From an uncultured Lachnospiraceae bacterium (GTDB taxonomy: Bacteria; Bacillota; Clostridia; Lachnospirales; Lachnospiraceae), in NCBI GenBank assembly GCA_900550235.1, contig URRQ01000001.1, forward strand, positions 54,032 to 118,031: a DNA stretch of 64,000 nucleotides, read 5' to 3'. The translations under genes and the position numbers were made by a program. This document shows positions 54,576 to 62,087 of this stretch, piece by piece (within the stretch, counting starts at the first letter, position 1; the number at the start of each line of letters is the position of its first letter). The notes under the pieces were generated by a model. That model saw nothing but the letters and a program-made list of their open reading frames with translations, did not search any database and had not been told where the DNA came from.

Positions 54576-55724
54576 TTACCTCCCCATTTCCCACTCATAC
54601 TTTTCCTTATAATTTCGCCCAACAGTATCTGCAAGACGGATAGCTGCTGCAACACCCTCTACCGTAATCGGAAATGGCATAGCATAAACTGATTCCTCCG
54701 GTATACATGCTTTTTCTGCAACTTTTTGTAATTCTTCATCACTGATGTCGTACACTCCAATATCAGCAAGACAAACCGGAAGTCCAACAGATAAACAAAA
54801 ATTCAGTACCTCTTCGATTTCTTCCATCGGAGCATTTTCAAGGAGAAGCTGCGCCAGTGTACCAAACGCAACTTTTTCTCCATGATAATATTGATGCGTT
54901 CCTTCCAAAATCGTCAAGCCATCGTGAATAGCGTGGGCCGCTGCCAATCCACCGCTTTCAAACCCAAGCCCGGATAATAAAATATTCGTTTCTACAATCT
55001 GCTCTAATGCTTCTGATACGATATGTTTCTCACAAGAAAGCTTCGCCTTCCATCCTTCTTCCAATAAAGTCCGATAACACAATTCTGCCAGTGAAAACGC
55101 TGCCTTTGTACTTCTTGCTTTTTCACACATTTTTTCTCTAACTCCACAAGGCAGTCCCGCATTTACCGCACTGTTGGATCTTACATTTGCTCGTGCCTCA
55201 AAATAGGTTGACAATGCATCTCCCATTCCTGATACAAGGAAGCGAACCGGCGCCTGCGCAATGATTTTCGTATCCACAAGGACAACACTTGGACTTTGTG
55301 AAAAATACGCATAGTCATCAAACGCACCTTCCGTTGTATAAAGAACTGCCGAATGGCTTGTTGGAGCATCTGTAGCTGCAATTGTAGGTACTACGATCAG
55401 ATTTTTCCCTTCCGCAACACATTTCGCTGTATCGATGGCCTTTCCTCCTCCAAGTCCAATGGTACAAGTACATTGTTTTTCCTCTGCAAGTTTTTTCAAA
55501 CGCTCAACTTCTTCTTTGGAACACTCCCCACTAAATCCGCTCTCCACCAATGTAATTTGGAATCGTTCTGTCGTCTGCATAAGCTGACTCTTTACACGGC
55601 TCACATCTTCCGGATGTGCAATCAATAATGCAGACTCTCCGAAGGTTTTTATAAAATAACCTAAATTTAAAAGTTCCCCTTCTCCTTGTACATATTTTGT
55701 CGGACAAATAAATGCTTTTCTCAT
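54576..55724 (-). CDS. gldA: Glycerol dehydrogenase (iron-containing alcohol dehydrogenase family)
   Basis: A 382-residue NAD-dependent enzyme oxidising glycerol (or 1,2-diols) to dihydroxyacetone. Motifs: FICPTKYVQGEGELLNL at the start, GLGGGKAIDTAKCVAEG near residue 90, PTIAATDAPTSHSAVLY near 115, and metal His residues in AAAHAIHDGLT and HYHGEKVAFGTL near 270-285. ATG 55724 with GGAGG seven bases upstream. Lies downstream of a direct repeat that may be the regulator's site. Confidence 0.94.
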   Translation of the reverse strand: MRKAFICPTKYVQGEGELLNLGYFIKTFGESALLIAHPEDVSRVKSQLMQTTERFQITLVESGFSGECSKEEVERLKKLAEEKQCTCTIGLGGGKAIDTAKCVAEGKNLIVVPTIAATDAPTSHSAVLYTTEGAFDDYAYFSQSPSVVLVDTKIIAQAPVRFLVSGMGDALSTYFEARANVRSNSAVNAGLPCGVREKMCEKARSTKAAFSLAELCYRTLLEEGWKAKLSCEKHIVSEALEQIVETNILLSGLGFESGGLAAAHAIHDGLTILEGTHQYYHGEKVAFGTLAQLLLENAPMEEIEEVLNFCLSVGLPVCLADIGVYDISDEELQKVAEKACIPEESVYAMPFPITVEGVAAAIRLADTVGRNYKEKYEWEMGR

Positions 55725-55796
55725 GATTTTTCCTCCATTCAATCATTATTTTCTTCTTGAGGCAATCATATGCTATATTTCCTACAAATTCTCTGT

Positions 55797-55818
55797 ATTT
55801 TGATATCACATTTTGATA
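55797..55818 (-). promoter_or_regulatory. Direct repeat upstream of gldA, candidate regulator site
   Basis: Two exact copies of TATCAAAAT (minus strand; 55797-55805 and 55810-55818) set 13 bases apart, about 75 bases before the gldA start. The neighbouring gene encodes a PocR-domain AraC regulator, and that family binds direct repeats. Confidence 0.4.
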
Positions 55819-55860
55819 GATTTTCATAATACTAATTTGCTCTCTTACTTCAAGATTGTA

Positions 55861-56778
55861 CTATTTTGTCTTTTCAATTGTTGAGTCAGCATTTTTTCTA
55901 TATTTCCGATACATTCCCGGAGTCATTCCTACGTTTCTTTTAAAGATTTTTATAAAATATCCGGTCTCATTAAAGCCCAGTCGATCTCCAATCTCACTTA
56001 CCGACATCTCTTGATTTTCTAGCCACTCTTTGGCTTTTTTTATTTTTTCTTCTGACACATACATAGAAAAACACTGTCCGGTCTCTTTTACAAATACTCT
56101 GCTCAAATAACTAGGGCTAATCGCACAATGCCTTGCCGTTTCCGTCAATGATACATCATTTTCCAAATGACTTCGTACATAATCTTTCGCTTGTAAGACA
56201 AAACCATTCTCTTTCAAGACAGACGCCTCTTCTTTCTCACATGCAATCATATGATGGGAGTTTTCTTCGATTTCTTTATTTTCTACCATATATTGACACA
56301 TTTTTGATAGGGTCTGCGAACATTTACTTATTTGAGAATATTCCAACATCGGAACCTCTTCATAATATTGCCGTAGTTCCGCTACATGTTCTTTTAAAAT
56401 CCGATGCTCCGGTAGCGAAACAATATTTTCCAGATCCTCTCTATCTGTTCTCACCTGCCCAATCATAAGAGAACCTAAATATACATTCTGTAACACAATT
56501 GGAATTGCAACATCAATCAATCCAAAACAGCATTGATAAATATACGGTTGATTTTCACGTACAGCCTCTGCTCCCCCTCTCGAATCACACTTCTCACAAT
56601 ATTTTTTCAAAATCGGGTCTTCACGTACCTTTTGGCAAAATAAACAACAATTACTATGCTTTGTCACCGGTACACCCCGATAATCCACCATTAAAATCGC
56701 CATCCCCATCAAATTCGCCAAAGAATCCTGCACCTTTTCCCACTGATTCAACGCAAAAATATCTTCTATCTTTTTCAT
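55861..56778 (-). CDS. AraC-family regulator with PocR sensor domain
   Basis: A 305-residue regulator. The PocR domain (about 10-165) has MAILMVDYRGVPVTKHSNCCLFCQKVRED (in part), CEKCDSRGGAEAVRENQPYIYQCCFGLIDVAIPI, and YLGSLMIGQVR. These cysteines and the glycine-rich loop are family features. The C-terminal AraC domain (about 200-300) has VSLTETARHCAISPSYLSRVF and MSVSEIGDRLGFNETGYFIKIFKRNVGMTPGMYRK. PocR-type domains sense small diols and glycerol-like compounds, so glycerol or dihydroxyacetone is the likely cue. ATG 56778 has GGCGG eight bases ahead. ATG 56787 overlaps the previous stop. Confidence 0.9.
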   Translation of the reverse strand: MKKIEDIFALNQWEKVQDSLANLMGMAILMVDYRGVPVTKHSNCCLFCQKVREDPILKKYCEKCDSRGGAEAVRENQPYIYQCCFGLIDVAIPIVLQNVYLGSLMIGQVRTDREDLENIVSLPEHRILKEHVAELRQYYEEVPMLEYSQISKCSQTLSKMCQYMVENKEIEENSHHMIACEKEEASVLKENGFVLQAKDYVRSHLENDVSLTETARHCAISPSYLSRVFVKETGQCFSMYVSEEKIKKAKEWLENQEMSVSEIGDRLGFNETGYFIKIFKRNVGMTPGMYRKYRKNADSTIEKTK

Positions 56779-56783
56779 ACTCA

Positions 56784-57866
56784 TCACCGCCGTATTTCGC
56801 CAAGCTCTCTCCTTCTATCCCAATTGTTTTTCTCATACTCTTTTCGTTTCACATATTTACACGCAATCATACTTACAAGAAATGGTAAAAAATACGTTGC
56901 AAATCGATACAAAACCAACACCGAAGATGCTGTCGCCTCCGAAATATAATGCGTAAAAACAAGAATAAACGCTAGTTCTACAGATCCCATTCCTGATACA
57001 TTTGGTAGCGCACTAGATATTAGATTTACCAAACCGGTCAAAACCAAAATTTGGATGAACGTAAGCGCAGCCTCTTCTGTCGAACGCAAACAAAAAAATG
57101 GAATTCCATACATCACCAGTAATTTTACACTCTGAAGCGAAAACGCAAGAAGCATTGCTCCCCGCTCCTTTTTCATGAATTGCCCGCATTGATACATCAT
57201 ATTGAACTGATAAATTCCCTTCTCCTTTTTTCCAACCCATTTCTCTTTGTTTGGTAGTTTTTCCAACGCTCTACATGCCAAACGATTGACTGTTTTAGAA
57301 AACCCAATCAAAACCAAAGTAGCTACAATGGTAATACAAATCCCAAAGCCACACACAATATATCTCGTAATCTCTGCACATTCTATTGTTCTTCCGAAAA
57401 AGAGAAGCAATACAAGGTTACAAAAAAGCACCGCACACTTATGCAATATATAATCCAAATTGATAAAACCAACTGCCTCCCCCATATCTACTTCATGTTT
57501 ATGAAGATGAAATATTTTCATCGGAAGCTCTCCCAACGTAAACGCAACGATACTCGCAAAAAATCCAAGATACACATTTTCAATCGCATTCTTTATTGTA
57601 ATTTGCGGATTCTTTTTTCTCATCAATACATACAATGCCATTCCCCATATGATCTGATATGAAATCCCCATACCGGAAATCAAAATGATAGTTCCAATAC
57701 TTGCGCGACATATATTTTCATAAATTTCTCGATAATGCTTATGAAACACAAACCAAAGGAGAACAACAAGAAGCAGAATCCGTCCGACCGCTTTCCATAT
57801 CGTCTGTTTATTTGATATAATGTTTTCGCATTCTCTCCGTCTCCGGTAATTCTTCTGTACAGACAA
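56784..57866 (-). CDS. Flippase-like / lysylphosphatidylglycerol-synthase-type membrane protein
   Basis: A 360-residue membrane protein with about eight helices of the LPG_synthase_TM (YbhN, UPF0104) group. It has LGELPMKIFHLHKHEVDMGEAVGFINLDYI near residue 115 and a C-terminal SALPNVSGMGSVELAFILVFTHYI near 295, as in AglD/LPG proteins. The catalytic C-terminal domain of MprF is missing, so it may be a lipid flippase or a glycosyltransferase-related protein. The start is TTG 57866 with AAGGAG nine bases upstream and a stop codon just before it; no ATG fits. The stop overlaps the AraC/PocR start. Confidence 0.75.
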   Translation of the reverse strand: MSVQKNYRRRRECENIISNKQTIWKAVGRILLLVVLLWFVFHKHYREIYENICRASIGTIILISGMGISYQIIWGMALYVLMRKKNPQITIKNAIENVYLGFFASIVAFTLGELPMKIFHLHKHEVDMGEAVGFINLDYILHKCAVLFCNLVLLLFFGRTIECAEITRYIVCGFGICITIVATLVLIGFSKTVNRLACRALEKLPNKEKWVGKKEKGIYQFNMMYQCGQFMKKERGAMLLAFSLQSVKLLVMYGIPFFCLRSTEEAALTFIQILVLTGLVNLISSALPNVSGMGSVELAFILVFTHYISEATASSVLVLYRFATYFLPFLVSMIACKYVKRKEYEKNNWDRRRELGEIRR

Positions 57867-57901
57867 TTACAATCGCTCCTTTTCCTTTGAAACACATACG
57901 G

Positions 57902-57950
57902 AAAACCCCTGCCATTCCACAAATGATCACTGGCAGAACACAGGGGTTAA
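57902..57950 (-). terminator. Hairpin after the radical SAM gene
   Basis: An outer stem CCCCTG / CAGGGG with an inner CTGCCA / TGGCAG pairing (57906-57944), then TTTTCC on the minus strand. It lies 12 bases past the radical SAM stop and only 36 bases before the TTG of the next gene, so it is a terminator or read-through attenuator. Confidence 0.6.
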
Positions 57951-57962
57951 AAGTACATGCTT

Positions 57963-59327
57963 CTATTGAATTCTATGTTTTCTTTCCTGACTCTCTGTCC
58001 ACAGTTTTTCTGCAACCGGAGTCCAATTCTTTGCATAATCTACACACTTATCGCACAAATGATTCACACTTTCCGGCGATTGCAAATCCGTAGAATTTGC
58101 CTCTGTGTTCTTCACAAGGTTTCGCAAAATTTCCGGATTTTCCAACATCGGACATGGGCGTAAATGGTTCTCATTGAACGGCTGTCCGTCATGATATGCC
58201 ATAAAAATCGGAGATTGCAAACACTCCAGTAATGTTTTTTCCCGAATATTTGAATCTGAATAATGTATAAATACGCATGGATCTACATCTCCGTTCGCAT
58301 TGATATGAAGATACCGTCTTCCTCCTGCGATACAACCTCCTACATATTCACCATCATTCTGGAAATCCATTGCAAAAATAGGCTTCGTGCTTCTGATCTC
58401 GCGAATTCTGTGATACATGAACTCTCTCTGCTCCGGATTTGGAAGCAACTCAGGAACTGCATCATTTCCAACCGGCATATAATGGAAATACCAGACAAAT
58501 TTCGCTCCCCATTTGACCATCTGATCTACAAATTCAAAGGAACTGATTGAATCCAAATTCTGACTTGTGTAGCAGCAGGATAAACCAAATGGAAGATGTT
58601 TTGCTTTCAAGATTTCCATTGCTTTCACAACCTTTTGGTACGTTCCGTTTCCTCTGCGTCCATCTGTTGCACTTTCAAATCCTTCTACACTAATTGCCGG
58701 AATAAAGTTTTTCACACGAAGCATCTCGTCTGCAAATTCCTCATCGATCAACGTTGCATTTGTGAAGCTTAAAAATTGACAATCATGATGTTTTTCACAT
58801 AACGCGATCAAATCTTTTTTTCTGACAAGCGGTTCTCCGCCTGTATAAATGTACATATAGATTCCCAATTCTTTTCCTTGCGTAATAATGGAATCTATTT
58901 CATCGAATGTTAGATTTAATTTATTTCCATACTCTGCAGCCCAACAACCTGTACAATGTAAATTACAAGCAGACGTAGGATCCATTAAAATTGCCCACGG
59001 AATGTTACATCCATATTTCTTTCGATTTTCTTCCTGCTTTGGCCATCCTACAATATTCGCATTAAAGAAGAAGTTTTCTAATGTAGCTTTCATTACTTCT
59101 TTATCAATATCTTTCAATACACTCATAATCAACTGATACATATTATTTTCCGGATCTTCCAGCACTTTTCGAAATGCTGCTCTCTGTGTCGGAAAGCTAT
59201 CCGGTCCATCTCCGGCAAATGTATCCACAAGCGTCATTAATTTATCCGCATTTTTCTCCGGATCTTTCTCTAAATAGTGAAACGCCGTCTTTAATGTTAC
59301 TTTTTTCAATTCATTTGTAAATCCCAT
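57963..59327 (-). CDS. Radical SAM protein with SPASM-like C-terminus
   Basis: A 454-residue radical SAM enzyme. The cluster motif is CNLHCTGCW (Cys-x3-Cys-x2-Cys) near residue 118, followed by MYIYTGGEPLVRK and SFTNATLIDEEFADEM. The first 100 residues are a helical region of unknown role. The C-terminal part has CIAGGRRYLHINANGDVDPCVFIHYSDSN near 340 and later Cys residues (RPCPMLENP, HLCDKC) suited to an auxiliary Fe-S cluster. Related genes occur widely in Lachnospiraceae, but I know no function. It follows the HdeD-like gene by 18 bases. Confidence 0.87.
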   Translation of the reverse strand: MGFTNELKKVTLKTAFHYLEKDPEKNADKLMTLVDTFAGDGPDSFPTQRAAFRKVLEDPENNMYQLIMSVLKDIDKEVMKATLENFFFNANIVGWPKQEENRKKYGCNIPWAILMDPTSACNLHCTGCWAAEYGNKLNLTFDEIDSIITQGKELGIYMYIYTGGEPLVRKKDLIALCEKHHDCQFLSFTNATLIDEEFADEMLRVKNFIPAISVEGFESATDGRRGNGTYQKVVKAMEILKAKHLPFGLSCCYTSQNLDSISSFEFVDQMVKWGAKFVWYFHYMPVGNDAVPELLPNPEQREFMYHRIREIRSTKPIFAMDFQNDGEYVGGCIAGGRRYLHINANGDVDPCVFIHYSDSNIREKTLLECLQSPIFMAYHDGQPFNENHLRPCPMLENPEILRNLVKNTEANSTDLQSPESVNHLCDKCVDYAKNWTPVAEKLWTESQERKHRIQ

Positions 59328-59345
59328 AGTAAATTCTCCTTCGTA

Positions 59346-59921
59346 TTATTCGTTTTCTTTCCCATAGATTTCTATTGTACAATCTCTTCGAAATGTATTG
59401 ACCGTGTTCTGCACCACATATAAATTCATAATTCCATACGCAAGAATCATCAATCCCATCATCCGGATGATCAGATTCGTTCCTCGGATTGGGACTGCAA
59501 CAAGCAACCCTCCGATTACTGCTGTTGTAAGTCCAATAATTAAAATCAGCCACCAGCTTTTCATTCCAATCTGTCGCGCATCAATTGCTGTCTGAATCTT
59601 TAACAATGCTTCTACCAGCATAAACAATCCAAGACAGATTGTCAGAATGCGTATCATATCTCTTGTCCATATCAGCATCAGAAGTCCGATTATCATGGAT
59701 ACGATACCCATTGCCAGATCGTGTTGAAATGCCAATTGTAAAACATCCTTGGAAAAATATCCAACTACCTTCGCAATACCAATTCCGATAAAAAGCACAC
59801 TGCCGATCTTATACATCCAATATATTCCAATCTGTGGATACAGAAGTAAAAACACTCCGTACAACACCAATGCCAAAGACACTATGCTATATACAATTTT
59901 CACCTTTTTCAGCACTTTCAT
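59346..59921 (-). CDS. HdeD/DUF308-family membrane protein
   Basis: A 191-residue protein with six short membrane helices and repeated IIGLLMLIWTRDMIRILTICLGLFML-like segments, the pattern of HdeD/DUF308 proteins. In enterobacteria HdeD helps at acid stress; the role in Firmicutes is unknown. ATG 59921 is preferred (AAGG eight bases upstream) over GTG 59930. It lies in a likely unit with the radical SAM gene and downstream of a TetR gene. Confidence 0.82.
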   Translation of the reverse strand: MKVLKKVKIVYSIVSLALVLYGVFLLLYPQIGIYWMYKIGSVLFIGIGIAKVVGYFSKDVLQLAFQHDLAMGIVSMIIGLLMLIWTRDMIRILTICLGLFMLVEALLKIQTAIDARQIGMKSWWLILIIGLTTAVIGGLLVAVPIRGTNLIIRMMGLMILAYGIMNLYVVQNTVNTFRRDCTIEIYGKENE

Positions 59922-59983
59922 TCCGTTCACCTTCTTTCTTTCTCTCTTTTGATGGCACTATCATATCGAAAAAGGCACAAAAA

Positions 59984-60046
59984 AAATACAGACAAAACTT
60001 TCGCTTCATCTGCATTTCACACATTTTTTAATTATTGTCTGTATTT
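59984..60046 (-). terminator. 12-bp inverted repeat downstream of tetR gene; terminator or operator
   Basis: Exact 12-base arms AAATACAGACAA (59984-59995) and TTGTCTGTATTT (60035-60046), 39 bases apart. On the minus strand the second arm is followed by an unbroken TTTTTTTT, as in an intrinsic terminator. Its long loop and its place between a TetR gene and its likely target also fit an operator pair. Confidence 0.55.
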
Positions 60047-60048
60047 CT

Positions 60049-60624
60049 TTAGTTTTCATTAGAATTCTGATGCTTTATATAAGACGCAATCATATCATCA
60101 ATCGAATCTTCAAAGGATTTTGATACAAGATACAAATGTCGTTCACGGTAAGGTGGCATTCCTTCCTGAATCCAGTGGATTGTATTGCCTACAATTGCAT
60201 AACTGTAAAATTCTGTCAGATATGCAATCCCTTCCTCCGATATTTCATAGGAAACCGCCGCCTCTCGCACAAACCGTTCCACGAATATAGCTGTAACTTT
60301 TTCCATATATATCTCTAAAAGTTCTCTATCCTTTGAATGGTAAATATGAGACATTGCTTTCTTATTTTCCAAAAAAAATCTTGCGGAACGAACATATTCC
60401 TCATAAAAGGTATCATATCTCTCTGTTGCATTGGAAAAATCATCTAATTTCTTAAGCAAAACCTGATGTAATAAATCATAAATATCTTCAAAGTGATAAT
60501 AGAATGTATTTCGATTCACTTCTGCAGTTTCAATCACATCTTTTACCGTTAGATGATCCATACTTTTTTCATTTAACAAGTAGATAAATGCATTCATAAT
60601 TCTAGTCTTCGTATATTTTGACAT
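60049..60624 (-). CDS. TetR/AcrR-family transcriptional regulator
   Basis: A 191-residue regulator. The N-terminal helix-turn-helix is clear (TRIMNAFIYLLNEKSMDHLTVKDVIETAEVNRNTFYYHFEDIYDL, residues 8-52, shown in part). The remaining ligand domain resembles those of DhaS-like TetR proteins but is not diagnostic. It reads toward the HdeD-like and radical SAM genes and is their likely regulator. The unassigned stretch 60625-60921 upstream is AT-rich with no gene visible on either strand; a small stem (AATACCAA / TTGGTATT) at 60901-60921 marks its end. Confidence 0.85.
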   Translation of the reverse strand: MSKYTKTRIMNAFIYLLNEKSMDHLTVKDVIETAEVNRNTFYYHFEDIYDLLHQVLLKKLDDFSNATERYDTFYEEYVRSARFFLENKKAMSHIYHSKDRELLEIYMEKVTAIFVERFVREAAVSYEISEEGIAYLTEFYSYAIVGNTIHWIQEGMPPYRERHLYLVSKSFEDSIDDMIASYIKHQNSNEN

Positions 60625-60921
60625 TGCTTTCCTAATCCATTCATTTTTTATTTGAGTTTAACATACTTCAACTATTTCTTCCACAATCTAATCACACTTC
60701 CATTACTTTTTCATATACTTTTCAGCGTCTTACACCGTTCCATCAGCTCTTTATCTGATCTTTATACTTCGTATTCAATTTATAGTAACTCAATATTGTT
60801 CCTTCTTCATTCTAACAAAATTTCAGTTTTCGAGCAACACAAATAAGCATAGTCTTACCACACTACTCCCATAGACATCACCGACTTTTAGAATATATTA
60901 GGAATACCAACATTCTTGGTA

Positions 60922-61497
60922 TTACCACCCATTTTCTCTTAACCATTCTTCTACAGCTGAAGATTTTTCTTTAAAAAAATGTATGATATCCTCTGCATTC
61001 TCATTTGTATTTTTGCTTGCCACTACGAGTAAATTTTCTTCCTTACTTATATCATCCCTCATTTTATCAAACAAAAAATACTTTTTAGGAGCGCCTATAA
61101 GAATGTGATTCAAATCTGCAGTAACCGAAGTGAATACCGATGGCTCTGTATTATGATTTTCAGCATTGTATATATTCACCGCTAGATCATCTACATAAAG
61201 TTCTGTTTCAAACACGGCTTCTTCATTATGTAATACCCGTAATTCTCCTAAAAGAGTAGCCGGTTTATTCTTAAAGAAATATGTACTTTCCACTGCTTCC
61301 ACTACGATACTTATAGGAATAGTCTCTTCTGAAGTACTTCCTCTCATCAATAAAGTTCCATCTACTCTCTCGACAACTTTTTTCTTAATTGGATATTTGT
61401 AGTAATGGCAGATTTCAAAGCACCCTATAACTGCCACAATTATAACGACAACAATTAGTATTTTCATAATTCTGCTCTGCTTCTTCTTCATACTCAT
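60922..61497 (-). CDS. Membrane-anchored protein of unknown family
   Basis: A 191-residue protein with a basic N-terminus, one membrane helix (about residues 12-29, IVVVIIVAVIGCFEIC) and an extracytoplasmic part of about 155 residues. That part is beta-rich at first (TLLMRGSTSEETIPISIVVEAVES) and more helical at the end, and ends EWLRENGW. A Cys at 26 lies inside the helix and does not form a lipobox. I do not recognise the family. It follows the truncated response regulator by 59 bases on the same strand. GGAG lies four bases before ATG 61497 and ten before ATG 61491, so either may be used. Confidence 0.6.
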   Translation of the reverse strand: MSMKKKQSRIMKILIVVVIIVAVIGCFEICHYYKYPIKKKVVERVDGTLLMRGSTSEETIPISIVVEAVESTYFFKNKPATLLGELRVLHNEEAVFETELYVDDLAVNIYNAENHNTEPSVFTSVTADLNHILIGAPKKYFLFDKMRDDISKEENLLVVASKNTNENAEDIIHFFKEKSSAVEEWLRENGW

Positions 61498-61556
61498 ATC
61501 ACTCCAGTCTTACGGATACAATTCCTCTTATTGAATTTATTTATCTGTATAATATT

Positions 61557-61940
61557 CTATTTTAAACGAATATTCAACACATGCATAAACATCGAAGGAT
61601 CTTTCACTATGTAATCTAAAACACCTAATTGATATTCAAAAGTCTTATATGCCAATGTCCATTCCGACGTTAAAAAAACGAAATGAAATTCGTCGCTAAT
61701 TTCTTTCAGTTCTCTTGCCAAATCAATACCATTCATGGAAAAATCATTTAGCTGAATATCTATAACGAACAGAGATTTTTCATTTCTTCTACTTTTTGCA
61801 TCCAGCAAAGTATCTCTCGGACTTTTCCTGGCCGAAATTATTTTTGCATCTATTTTTCTCTCCGCAATACCCGTTTCTAACATACTTCGAATAAAATCAA
61901 GTTGCATTTCTTCATCTTCACACAAATAAACATTTATCAT
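61557..61940 (-). pseudogene. AgrA/LytTR-type response regulator truncated after the receiver domain
   Basis: A 127-residue open frame covering only the receiver domain of an AgrA-like regulator. Phospho-acceptor Asp61 is in FVIDIQLND, acidic residues are in LCEDEE (7-11), and the family KDP turn is near residue 113. It ends shortly after the receiver, at NIRLK, where homologues go on into a LytTR DNA-binding domain. No LytTR remnant is seen in the 59 bases before the next gene. The ribosome site is weak. It may be a broken gene or a stand-alone receiver. No kinase or peptide gene is nearby. Confidence 0.6.
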
Positions 61941-62023
61941 ATTCCACTACATCCTCTTTTTATTCTCACTTCCTATAAAAACGAAATTTTCTAAAACAAG
62001 TATAGCATAACCTCTTTACAAAT

Positions 62024-62056
62024 AAAACTGCCGACAGGATATCCTGCCGGCAGAAA
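62024..62056 (-). terminator. Intrinsic terminator after the PFOR gene
   Basis: A stem CTGCCGACAGG / CCTGCCGGCAG (62028-62053, one mismatch) with a 4-base loop. On the minus strand TTTTATTT follows. It lies 32 bases past the stop of the pyruvate:ferredoxin oxidoreductase gene. Confidence 0.85.
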
Positions 62057-62087
62057 TAAATTCTATCTTCTAAAATTCAATTTTTTA

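Noticed and set aside
60625..60921. Possible small gene in the 297-base AT-rich gap
   Set aside because: The only open frames lack ribosome sites and a recognisable product; I see only a small stem at its end.
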